Positions 41,073-51,784 of a DNA stretch of 64,000 bases are shown piece after piece. How positions within the stretch are numbered: the stretch's first letter is position 1; every line of letters starts with the position of its first letter. The notes under the pieces are model-generated. The model ran no database searches. It was not told where the DNA came from and saw only the letters and a program-made list of their open reading frames with translations. The stretch comes from Gordionus sp. m RMFG-2023 (taxonomy: Eukaryota > Nematomorpha > Gordioida > Chordodea > Parachordodidae), in assembly GCF_954871325.1 (NCBI RefSeq), contig NC_088778.1, forward strand, positions 17,883,666 to 17,947,665. The letters are read 5' to 3'. The position numbers were made by a program, and so were the translations under genes.

Positions 41073-41830
41073 TTAATCTTCATAATCAATAACATTTACA
41101 AAATGGGATTCAGAATTGTTAATATAAATGTTTGGTCAAATTTTTTTATATTTCCATCATCATATTTAAATGGTGGATACATTTGCCAGCAAAATGAAGC
41201 TCCATACCTAGCATACACCAATATCGGGGTATTGAGAAGTGTGGCAACACTTCGCAATTCAATATCCGTTGCCCATTCACCATTCTTATTTGCCTTTTCT
41301 ATTATATACTGTTGCACATCATCTTCACACGTATTTTGACCTTGAGTATAATCTAATATATTTTTTATCATTATTTTTTGCAGCATCAGCAAGACCATAT
41401 GTGATCTAATCAAACCATAGGAGTCTTGTTTTCCTGTTATCTCCATACTTATACATCTAATTATTTTTTTAAAATTTTAATTATGTTACTGTTTCTAAAA
41501 ACCTATCAATGTTTTAAAAAAATAATATTATGAATTAATATAGGATATAATCATTAAAATTTAAGGTAAAGAAAGAAACAAAACCATATTCTATGTATAT
41601 TAGTAAAAAGAATACAACCAAAATTATTTTTAAATTTTTAAATTACCGGTAAAAACAATTCCCATCTAGCTCAATTGTTTCCAATCGTGACGGAGCAGTT
41701 AGCACCCTTCCTATATTTTGAGAGACTTTCTTTTTTGCTGACGCTAAATTTAAGCGAGTAGCATGATATTTCCTCCAAATATTGGTAGTTGGATTATAAA
41801 AATGTTTAAATGTATGTTGAATGATTTTAA
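41073..41830 (-). CDS. OTU-type cysteine protease gene of the MULE (one frameshift)
   Basis: Two exons. The upstream one (about 41830-41648) encodes SRLETIELDGNCFYR; the downstream one continues CISMEITGKQDSYGLIRSHM, then NGEWATDIELRSVATLLNTP and ends ESHFVNVIDYED. DGNC supplies the OTU catalytic Cys and SHFVNV the catalytic His position, both in place. OTU enzymes cleave ubiquitin chains; what it does for a transposon is unknown. The last 15 or so codons are in a different frame from the rest, explained by loss of one base in the A/C-rich stretch near 41115-41125. It may be a separate protein or the C-terminal part of a longer spliced product that includes the frame at 42372-42578. Confidence 0.8.
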
Positions 41831-42633
41831 CGAGTGGGTCATCTATGGCTTTAAATATTTAAAAAAATTAAATTAATCATGATATTTAAGAATTACAATT
41901 AACTGTATATAATTATAAAATTACAATTTTTGAACTTTGAGTCTGAGTATACAAAGTCTATTAAGTCCACTTGAAGATCCTTCAAAAGGTGTAAAGAAGA
42001 TTTTTTATAATCTAAAAAAGTTTAAAAATTTGTCTTTATCAACAATTTACCTTTGGTATTAACTATTTTTGGGTCAACAAAGTTTTGGGAATTAAGGTCT
42101 TGTTGAAATTTTAACTTTTTATCTATATGATTTTCTTTGGATTTGTATGCCTTTTCTATATTATATACTATTAACAATAAATAAAGTCAATGTACTTTTT
42201 TGTGAATTCAATATTGTAAACCCTAATGGTCTCCCGCTTTTATTTAATTTCTTAGGTAATTGAATTTTTTTAATGATATTATTTATACATTCATTTTCTT
42301 GACTATTATAAACATCTTTTTTTAAAAAAATTGGGACATTATTTTTATTTTACTGTATTTAGGATCCACGTTTAGTGTATAAGATCCTCATTTAATACAT
42401 TTGCTATACTATTATTGGAGAATATCTGACCATTATTTTCATTTGAGCTTGTATTGAAATTATTTGAGAAAATAATTGGTAATATTCCTTTCATAGCAAA
42501 ATCATATAGTTTGTCAAAAGCCTGAGCAAACCCATGTTTCAAATTAGGTGGTAATAATGATATGGTGTGAAAAAGCACATTTTGATTTTTAAAATAATTA
42601 TAGGATGAAATTTGGTCATTAAAAAGGGTTTTT

Positions 42634-44460
42634 TTATTTTATCCCTTTTTTGTTATTTATTATATCTATATTATTATTATTGATAAATGTCGATGCATTT
42701 TTAAAATAATTTTTGTGCCACCTTTGATGACATAATTTTTCATCGTAAAGATTACTATTATTTTTTTTCCTTTCCATAAATACATGTCTGCATGGTAATT
42801 GCATATTTTAAAAAAAGGGGCAATCACAATAAAACATATCTGATTGGCAAACAAGATTGCAGTTATCACCAACATTATATTCATATTTTAACTCTTTGTA
42901 TGCATATTCTGTTAACAAATTTCTATAATTAGCCAATGTTTGATCTTCCTCATTTATAAATGAGATTTTAATTTTTTTCATTAAATTATCATGTTCTCTT
43001 TCAGCACTTAACATTTTAATTGACATAATTAAATCAGTAAACATATTTGGAAGGGTAGAGTATTTGGTTATGTTAATTTTTAAATATTTGTTAATGCTCT
43101 CTACCCTGTTATTTGTATATTGTTTAAAGTTTAAATGATATCTTTTCCAAGCATCGGACCTTTCATATCTGATATGATGCCAGCCAGAAAAATAGTTATT
43201 TAATGATTCTAGATTTAAATTAGTTAATTTGTGATAATTTTCAAAATATATGTCAGAAGACTGTGCATCTAGCATGCTATATAACAGATGCTTCACATTA
43301 TTAATCATATCATTAGGAATATTCCTTTTTTTGTGGGTAACTTCCTTATCCCAAGCTCTGGTTATATGTTTCCTACATAATTCCAATTGAATATGAGGGA
43401 ATGCCCCAATGTAAGCTTTTCTCCCAGCACAATCTTTATCACTAACAATGACCTTTATATCTGTCCAAGCTGAATTCAGTTTTTTAAAAATTTGAAGCAT
43501 TTGTGATGCTACATCAAATGACTCCGATTTGACAATCCATACACATATAATATGTGATCTATTATTTCCATCAATTGATACCAAAATATACACAGGCATA
43601 TGCCTATTATTTAATCGATATGTTGCATCCACACATATAACTTCAGGATATTTTGTAAAAATATACTGCATTTGATGAGTTTGATAATATATACCAATTA
43701 GATTCCCATCTACAGTATATAATTCCATATTAGCATCATTATCTTCCTTAACTTTATCTATCATTGTAATTAAATCATTATCATAAGTTTTTTTTGTATT
43801 TTTGTCTATATTATGCAAATCTCTTAGGGTTATAAACTTTCCTTCAAAAAATAGTTTATTTTTTATTTTGGATTTATTTCCTCCTGTAGTTATAGCTTCA
43901 ACTACAAATTTATACTGTGCTTCATTAAGCTTTCTTTGTCTGGGTAATGATTGGTATAAATTTTCATCTAAAATTAGATAGTATTTTTATAATCAAAAAA
44001 TGGATTTTTCATTTGTTTTAAAAACATTATTTCATACTTTTATCTTATATATATATTCTATCAAAATTTAATAAATTAACCCTATAAGCCTATCCATATC
44101 ACTAAGTTAAATTATATATTTATCTTAATAATTTCAAGATTATGTGCCTTTACCATGGGGATGATTGTGATTTTCATGCATATCCTTGACAAATAATTTG
44201 TTTTTCATGAATGTAATTTGCAAATGGAATTGATATCCTTGTTTTATAGACATGGAATTGCGTAGACCTGTGGATTTTGTATTGTACTTTACACCAAATA
44301 TACAAAGAAATTTTATGCTTTTATATCTAAATTTTTCAAAAAGAGGTGATTTTAAAATTTTTGAATCTGATATATAGAGATTTATGTAATTTAAATTTTC
44401 ATATTGCTTTATAGCATCTTGTAAATCTTTATAGGATAAAAATATATATCCTTCTTTCAT
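42634..44460 (-). CDS. MULE transposase, DDE plus SWIM zinc finger (one nonsense codon)
   Basis: Exon 1 (44460-44154) starts MKEGYIFLSYKDLQDAIKQY and ends NHNHPH, like the N-terminal domains of FAR1/ZSWIM-like transposases. A 186-nt intron (43968-44153) follows. Exon 2 starts DENLYQSLPRQRKLNEAQYK and contains EVICVDATYRLN (first Asp, residue 64 counted from the Met at 43818), IVSDKDCAGRKA (Asp 127), LELCRKH, and a SWIM finger CDCPFF...MQLPCRHVF. In this finger, one codon between the CxC and CxH pairs reads TAA (about 42808), likely from AAA, so the copy is one substitution from an open frame here. Ends near 42634. Confidence 0.9.
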
Positions 44461-44885
44461 ATTTAAAAGAAGAGTTTTTAAATCTATTAAATACGTTTAT
44501 AAATTTGTCTATATCAACAATTTACCTTTGGTATGAACTACTAAATATTGGGAAATAAGTTAGTACTTTTTGGTGACATTCTAAAATCTGATATATAAAG
44601 ATTTATGCAATTTAAATTTTCAGATTGCTTTATAGCATCTTGTAAATCTTTATAGGATAAAAATATATCTCCTTCTTTCATATTTAAAAGAAGAGTTTTT
44701 AAATCTATTAAAAAGGTTTATAAATTTGTCTATATCAACAATTTACCTTTGGTATGAACTATTTTTGAGTCAACTAAATATTGGGAAATAAGTAAGGTAA
44801 TACTATGGTAGTACTTTTTGGTGACATTCTAAAATCTGATATATATAGATTTATGTATTTTAAATTTTCATATTGCTTTATAGTT
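44405..44885. repeat. Tandem duplication in the MULE right arm
   Basis: ATAGCATCTTGTAAATCTTT at 44411 recurs at 44632, and TCTGATATATA...GATTTATG occurs at 44365, 44587 and 44835; the period is about 220-248 bp. The result is about 2.5 copies of the transposase start region next to the terminus. Confidence 0.85.
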
Positions 44886-45059
44886 TACTAAATTTCATTC
44901 ACGATATTAATTATACATCCATTTTATTATAAATACAAATTTAATTCGTTAAATTTTCGTAACTTTTTTATCGATTCGGAAAATGCGTATAAATGAGAAA
45001 AAATATGCTAATACGCCATTTGGCGTAAGTCTATCATCTCCTGTTATTTAAAGGTCCAT

Positions 45060-45700
45060 AGGCTAAGAAAAGAAGAGCTGGGCAAAAAAGGCCTATGCCC
45101 TAGAACTTCAGTGTAATTTAATATTTTGAGGGCGGGAGATGGATAATTATAAGTTTAAATTCTATCCTTAGTGTAAGTCTTAAATGATTAATATCGATAT
45201 TGAGATATTTAATGTTCATATGTTGTTAATTAGTCGAGGAAATCGACTAAAAACTTTAGCATCAAAATTTAAATAATACATAGTACCTTGATTAAAAATA
45301 GTATGATTGTATAAATTTTAAGAGTTAATACAAAAATTATATAAATGTTATAAATAAATATTAATTTTATAAAAAAAATTTGATTGTAAATATTATATAT
45401 TATCATATTGCAATTTTTGATTCAAATTTACAAAGAGAGGTCTATTTCTCTCAGATTTTGCTAATTCATCTAGAATCAAATTTTTATTTAGAATAATTTC
45501 CTTATAAATATTTAATAGGGTTAATCCATTTAAACGTTTTTCATTAGTGGTATTTCTTAAATAGGTCTTTAACCTTTATAGGTTGAAAAAGACCTTTCAT
45601 TAGCGCAGGTACTAATTGGTAAGGTAGCTAAAATAAGTAATAATGATTTGATATTAGGCAGGGAATCTAATAGCAATTACAAGACTACTGTTATTAAATG
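45060..45700 (-). mobile_element. hAT relic, C-terminal part, minus strand
   Basis: The minus strand reads LLLILATLPISTCANERSFS followed by a TYLRNTTNEKRLNGLTLLNI-like segment, the C-terminal region of P52/THAP-linked hAT transposases. At least one frame change lies just after the ERSFS motif. Termini not resolved. Confidence 0.65.
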
Positions 45701-45770
45701 GTTGGTTTTTTTCGACCAATCGTAAAAATCGGCCCAACCCTAAGCCAGGGTCGAAAAATCGACCACGACC

Positions 45771-47100
45771 AGGGTTGCCATGTCTCCCCCCATCAGCGGG
45801 AGACTCCCGCAATTTTTTTGTTTACACGCAGACATCTCACTCCCGCAAAACTACCGCAATTGGAAATCTCCCGCAAAAATCTACCGCAATTTTTTAATTT
45901 CTTCCGCATTTTTTTTAATAGTATTTTAACGTTTTTAATATATAAATTATAATTTTGAGAGACATTAATTGATTATTTTTATATTTTTACAAATAAATTT
46001 TAAATATTTATTCGAAAAACATGTCTAGTTTGTAAATTTCTTTCTATCCTGTTTTATTTTTATCCAATAATAAATCAACATCATTTCATTCATATAAGTC
46101 AGTACAGAGGAGTATATTAACATCTATTGCAACACAAAAATATTCTCAAAAATAATAAATAATACAGATGCACTACATTTACGGAAATCGTATACATTTA
46201 TCATGTAGTTCAACATTCACAGAGCTATATCGTCACAATGTGGGTCGAATCTTTTTCTCATTATGTTTTACGACTCCAATATAAGTGCAAACCTTACTTG
46301 TGGCAGAACAAAAATGAGCAAGGCTAATATTAAAACATTTCCTTCGATCCTTCTCTATTTCAACAAGAATAAGAACATTTCAATAAAACTGTTAAAAAAT
46401 TTTCCTCGGATAGTGAAAAATCCAACGATGTAGCTAGCCATAATGGTAAATATAGCTGATTCAGGGTTATCAATGATTTGCATGTCAGCTTTCTGCGCTG
46501 ATAATGCTTCTGTAAATTTTTTAAAAAATCAAAGTTACAGAATTGAGGCAGCACAATAATGAATTAATACCAATTGGCTGTATATGCCATATACTACATA
46601 ATTCTTGCAAGAAGGCAATGATTGTACTATCTGTGGATGTCCAAATCATTGTGATGAAATGTTTTAACAAATTTAGTTCATCAACTAAATGAGTTAATGA
46701 ATTAAAAGAGTTGGTGAAGTGGTCTGACTTGGAATGGTGTGAGTTATTGCGATATATACCTATCAGGTGGTTGTCATTAATACCTGCCATCGATAGAATT
46801 TTAAAATTTTACAAGCCCTTAAAAAAATATCTTTTAAATAAAGATTTTAAAAGCTGCCCAAAAATTTTGAAAATTTTTTTTACCTCTTAAATAAAGATTT
46901 TAAAAGTTGCCCTAAAATTTTGAAAATTTTTTTCGAGTATTAAATGGCAGAAGCATATTTGGGATTCGTTTCACATGTAGGAAATCTACTTCATGAATAT
47001 TCAGTTGCAATCAGAATATTCTTTATTAAAAAAGATTCACTAAATCATGCTACAGCTCTGTTTATCTCTACAGTTAAAAATTGCTAATAAATTTTATGGC
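45771..47100 (+). mobile_element. hAT relic starting CAGGGTTGCCATG, plus strand
   Basis: Starts CAGGGTTGCCATGTCTCCCC with repeated CTCCCGCA motifs to 45915, as in hAT ends. Scattered plus-strand segments near 46690-47010 resemble the central hAT domain (SDLEWCELLR, IPIRWLSLIPAIDRI, AYLGFVSHVGNLLHEYS). The minus-strand frames in 46360-46790 are shadows. Coding content is heavily eroded, and the right end is not found. A 52-bp duplication occurs at 46836-46940. Confidence 0.6.
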
Positions 47101-47104
47101 GCTC

Positions 47105-48660
47105 GAGAACCTTATTAAAATCCGAAATGAAGTATACCAATAAAGAGTGTGAGGCTCTCGCTGATATGTTCGCTATAAAGAGGTTCCAGGAATACTTAAT
47201 CGGCACAAAATTTACAATTATTACTGACCATAAATCCCTTGTTCACATCTTTACCAAGGGTCTTAAGGACAATAGAACTATGTCCTTAAGACTCCATAAG
47301 TGGAATATAACATTAGGAGGATATGATTTTAATATAAAGTATAAAGCCGGTAAATATAATGTTGTTCCTGATTGTCTCTCGAGATTGCCACAAGAATGTC
47401 ACGATGAAGTTGTTGAAAATATCACAATAATAAATTACTTTGGGGATTTACCTATCAATTTAATCAAATACGTGATGAAACTTTCAAAGATATTGAATTA
47501 AAACAAGTTATAAATGATATTACTAACAACGTGCCTATAAAGAACAATATCTATAAAAACATTGAATTGGAATTAAATATAATTAAGGATTGTTACAAAA
47601 GCAATAAAATTATAATTCCGTCTTCTATGAGAAAAAATGTACTACAATCATTACATGAAGGTCACTTGGGAGCAGAAAAAATAAATCCTTAGCCAAAGAT
47701 TACATGTGGTGGTCTGTTATAAATAGTGACATAGACATGGAAGTAAAAAGTTGTGACGATTGTAACATATATCATGACAATCCCAAAAAGATAAAAAACC
47801 ATGGGTTTCGGCAATCAAACAATTTGCAAGGATACACATAGATTATGCGGGTCCGTTTTTCACAAGAAATGGTTGATAATAGTCGACGCTTGTAGCAAAT
47901 TTCCAATTATTGTTCCTGTTAAAAATATTACGACCGATATTACTTTAAAAGAAATTTTCAAAACTATTTTGCTATATGGAATACCATTGATAACGGCATT
48001 AACTTCACAGGTAATGATTTTGAAAAATTTTGCAATGATTATGATAACAAACATGTGCTCACGTCCGCATATCACCAGCAATCCAATGGCCAGGTAGAAC
48101 GCATGGTGAGAACGTTCAAATCACATATGAAAAGGAACATCAAAATTGAATTAGACATTGCACTTGACAAATTTATCTAAATAGAGAAACAAGATAATGA
48201 CACTACAGGAGTTAAATCTTCCAAGAGAATGTTCAATCGAGACATTAGAGTTAAATGGGACTTATTAAAACCTTTGGAAGAAAAGGAGAACAAAATCAAC
48301 GTTACTTTACCATGAAATAGAACCTTTAACGTAGAAGATTTTGTTAAGTACAAAGTACAAGGTTATGACAAATTGTGTAAAGGCATGGTCACACATAAAG
48401 AAAATGACTGACATGATGTTCCAAATTAAGACAGATAAAGGTATTTGAGGAGACATTTAGATCAATTAAGAATAAGAAATTGTTTTAACACACTTATTAA
48501 TTATGACTCTAATTCTAAGGATTCTTTTAAGGAGAGAAGTGTGGACAAAAATATAAAAACTACTGATAAAAATAACGCAACACTGATTTCTAAACTAATG
48601 CGAATTAAACAAACCTGCTTATTTAAAAAACTACATACTTAAAATATGAAAATAAATTAA
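47105..48660 (+). mobile_element. Ty3/Gypsy LTR-retrotransposon fragment, broken fossil
   Basis: Part of a Ty3/Gypsy pol region: an RNase H segment (47127-47400, with TDHKSLVHIF and KYKAGKYNVVPDCLSRLP) followed by an integrase region (about 47630-48120) and pol C-terminal sequence to about 48640. No LTRs, gag, protease or reverse transcriptase core were recognised. It is clearly broken, with several breaks, and looks old. Confidence 0.85.
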
Positions 48661-49472
48661 ATATAAAAATGCATAAAGTAAATTAAATACTAACGCTTAC
48701 ACTAAAACGCAAAAATGAAAAAGCTAAAAATATTATATAACAATCTTATTGATTTATCATTCTTCGTGTATTCTTATATCCAACTTTATGAATTATTATT
48801 TCTAATTATTCGTGACTTACTAATGATAATAACAATTTTGAAAATTGATAATAATAACGACTGAGTACTACATGCAATCTACATGACAAAATCATGATTT
48901 TATGAAGACAACTTACGATAAGGATATCACATTGGCGTACGCAGCGGGGGGGGGAGGCAAATCTTCCACCCCCCCCCCCCCCCAAAGCCAAAAAATGCAG
49001 ATGCCGGATTAATTTTTCAAAAATATTATTGTTAATATTTATTCGTATTTCATATTAAATATATATTAAATTACATTTATTATCACATTTATCTACAAAG
49101 TTATTTTATCAATTATTTTCGATTTCAAGTTTTCCGGCGTAATATTTACTTATTATTTTCAAATTTTTAGTGGCGTAATATTTATCTACCATTTTCAAAT
49201 TTCTGGTCAAATAATTATTATTTCTGAAACTTCTTGTCCAACAGGGAAAAAGAAATTGCAACCTTGTCCAACGAGAAAGAGTCTCTGCCATCAAGCAGTA
49301 ACAGCTTTTAAGGAGTTAGAAGTGCCAATTATTTGCTATTACTGAAATATCACAATGGCCTGAAATAAATATTTCCTCAGAAGCAAGAAAATTATTAGAT
49401 TCAATGCTTATTCCAAATTTTATTTCTCATTAGAATGTATTATTTAACTATACAACTATTTTAAGTAATACT

Positions 49473-49972
49473 TTTCAAAAACATGACATTGACTTGATTA
49501 AGAAGATGAGAATAGCGGAGAGCATTTTATCAGAACTCAAGGAAATGGGCTAACATTGATGAAGAATTTCATATTTTATTGTTGAGTCAAAAGCAGAGCT
49601 ATACGTGTTTAATATTTGTCTCCCTCGACTTGTAGCTAGGCAATCTCATCGTTAAAACATTAACATAGGATATGTAGAAGAGTATATCTTAAATACAGAT
49701 ATATTTATAACCCAAATATGAATTTTTTCAAAAACATGACATTGACTTGATTAAGAAGATGAGAATAGCGGAGAGCATTTTATCAGAACTCAAGGAAATT
49801 AGGGCTAATATTGATGAAGAATTTCATATTTTATTGTTGAGTCAAAAGCAGAGCTGTACGTGTTTAATATTTGTCTCCCTCGATTTGTAGCTAGGCAATC
49901 TCATCGTTAAAACATTAATATAGGATATGTAGAAGAGTATATCTTAAATACAGATACATTTATAACCCAAAT
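49473..49972. repeat. 253-bp tandem duplication within the hAT twin
   Basis: ACATGACATTGACTTGATTA starts at 49481 and again at 49734; both copies run through GAGAATAGCGGAGAGCATTT to TTATAACCCAAAT and differ at only a few positions. The twin at 19816-21934 has a single copy. Confidence 0.9.
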
Positions 49973-50337
49973 CAGTGGCGTAGCTACGGGGGTGGTTTTC
50001 GGGTTTGGACCCCTCCCAGAGCAAATATTTTTTTTAGATTATACGTTCAAAAGACTTAAAAGTTACTTTATATCAAATAAATACCATGAATATTTATATT
50101 TTTGATGTTCGTGGAATGATAATTTGAGATAATCTACGAAATTATAATAATATATTATTGATGCATTAACTATATTTATTTTATAATATCGTAGATATTG
50201 TTATGATTTTTAAGATAAACCCGGCCGAAGGCCGGGCAAAAGGGCCGAAGGCCCGTTAAATGGGGTCTGGGGGGCGAAGCCCCCAGTCTTATATATGTAT
50301 GGACCCCCTCTAACGAAAATTCCTAGCTACGACACTG
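49973..50337. mobile_element. Nested hAT-type MITE, TSD ACCCAAAT
   Basis: Ends CAGTGGCGTAGCTACGGGG and CCTAGCTACGACACTG; flanks ACCCAAAT on both sides (49965-49972, 50338-50345). The interior has a GC-rich GGCCGAAGGCCGGGC palindromic region at 50220-50275. The unoccupied equivalent is seen in reverse in the twin near 20955-20975. Confidence 0.9.
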
Positions 50338-50554
50338 ACCCAAATAAATGAATTTATAATTCATCATGCAGCACTTACTAATCTGCAAATATTACTTCCA
50401 CAAAAGCCTTCCCAACCTTTTTCAGATGGTAAAAAAAAATATTTGTTAGATTTTTATTATGAAGATGTTAAAGTATCTTATGATGCCTTACTAGCTGACT
50501 GAATAACTATGTTTATAAGATTAACAATGGTTGATATCCCAAAAAATGCTATGG

Positions 50555-50790
50555 ATGGGCACAGCCCGGATTTTTTTAAAAATTTGTAGGCCCGGCCCGG
50601 CTTTTTTTTTAAAGATTTTTTACGGCCCGGCCTAGGTTTTTTTTAAAAAATTTTCAGGCCCGGCTTTTTTTAAAAAATTTTTAGGCACGACTCGGCTTTT
50701 TTTAAAAAATTTTCAAGGCCCGGCCCGGCTTTTTTTAAAATAAAATTTTCAGGCCCGACTTGGGTGTTTTTTTAAAAAAATTTACAACAT
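50555..50790. mobile_element. GC-rich GGCCCGGC repeat block (hAT fragment)
   Basis: Six to seven GGCCCGGCC-like cores, each followed by a T/A run, resemble the subterminal blocks of the 30743-34379 hAT. Clear terminal repeats are absent. Confidence 0.5.
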
Positions 50791-51173
50791 CTGAAAGTAG
50801 ATTGAAAGGTTTGAATCTTTTGAATATTCATAGGCATTTGACGACAAGCAAGGATGAGATAATTGAAAAATTAGCTCAATCACAACGAAGATTGGATTTT
50901 ACATTTTAAATATATAACATATAAAATGCAATTATTCCTAATAAACTTTTTATGTAAAGGCTCAAAAAATTCAAATTTCTATTTTGGGTCATTTAAGTGA
51001 TTCTTTACATATAATTTTTTTATAATTCACATAAATTTAAAATTGTGTATTAGAAATAGTTATTAGTCCTAATAAATTTATGCTTGATATTTTTAAAAAA
51101 CAATAATATTTCTTAAAAATTTTTATTATCCCCCCCCCCAGACCAAATTCCTGCGTACGCTCCTGGGATATCA

Positions 51174-51780
51174 AGCTTACGATTTAAAACAAACCAATGT
51201 GCAAACTAGATTTAAACAAACCAACGATTGGGACAAGCCAACGATTACGATGACTTATGAAACAACTTTATAACTAAAACGATAAACTTTGGAAAGACTA
51301 ACTTTCTATGACAGCTTAATAGATTTTTTAGGAAGGCTCTTTCAAAGGAGAATGTTGAATAATGATTATTCTTAATTTTATTTTGTAAAAAATACTTATT
51401 TATCTAGTACTTTTTATTTCATTTTGCCTTGATTATTTGGTAAGTTAACTATTGTACAAAACACTTATTTAACTAGTTCCTTTTATTTCATTTCGTCTTG
51501 ATTTTTTATATATTTTCTAAATTTTTGTATAAAAAAAAATATATATGTTGTAATTGTTTTAAAAAAGTTAGTAATACTAAAATAAAAATATTATTTTTAC
51601 AAATTTAACTAGACTTAAAACAAATTTTAATTTTTTTTTTCTTCTTATGGACTAAAATATAAGGGCAGTCTCAATTTATTACTATACCCAAAAGTTTTAG
51701 AACATCTTATTAGTATTAAAAACTTTTAACTATCCCTACAGGATTGTTACAAACAAATTTCAAATTTTTTTATTACTATA
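51174..51780. other. Intergenic, nothing recognised
   Basis: A small direct repeat (TTTTATTTCATTTTGCCTTG near 51405 and a variant near 51480) is the only structure seen. Confidence 0.4.
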
Positions 51781-51784
51781 ACCC

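Larger units (their letters stand above)
36362..45041 (-). mobile_element. Mutator-like element (MULE) with 10-bp target duplication
   Basis: An 8.68-kb element. The ends read GGGAGATGATAGACTTACGC and its inverse. Terminal inverted repeats of about 470-500 bp (36362-36830, 44550-45041) are highly similar. TGTTATTTAA flanks both sides (36352-36361, 45042-45051), in the MULE size range. On the minus strand it carries a DDE/SWIM transposase (42634-44460) and an OTU-like protease (41073-41830). The inverted repeats extend into the transposase start, so the left arm contains a partial copy of it (MKEGDIFLSYKDLQD near 36740). A pogo element is inserted at 38181-40837. Internal tandem repeats lie at 36830-37310 and 37684-37970. 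Confidence 0.93.
48930..51165 (+). mobile_element. hAT relic (twin copy 2) with perfect 8-bp target duplication
   Basis: Ends CATTGGCGTACGCAGC and, reversed, CAGGAGCGTACGCAGGAATT; flanks GGATATCA on both sides (48922-48929, 51166-51173). Homologous in opposite orientation to 19816-21934 through shared blocks such as GATGGCAGAGACTC-like and TCCAACAGGGAAAAAG-like sequence. ZMYM1-like transposase content is fragmentary. It carries a 253-bp internal duplication, a nested MITE (49973-50337) and a GC-rich patch (50555-50790). Confidence 0.85.

Noticed and set aside
45698-45952. 84-codon frame with CHVSPHQRETPAIF
   Set aside because: It translates a hAT terminus with CTCCCGCA repeats and has no protein-like features.
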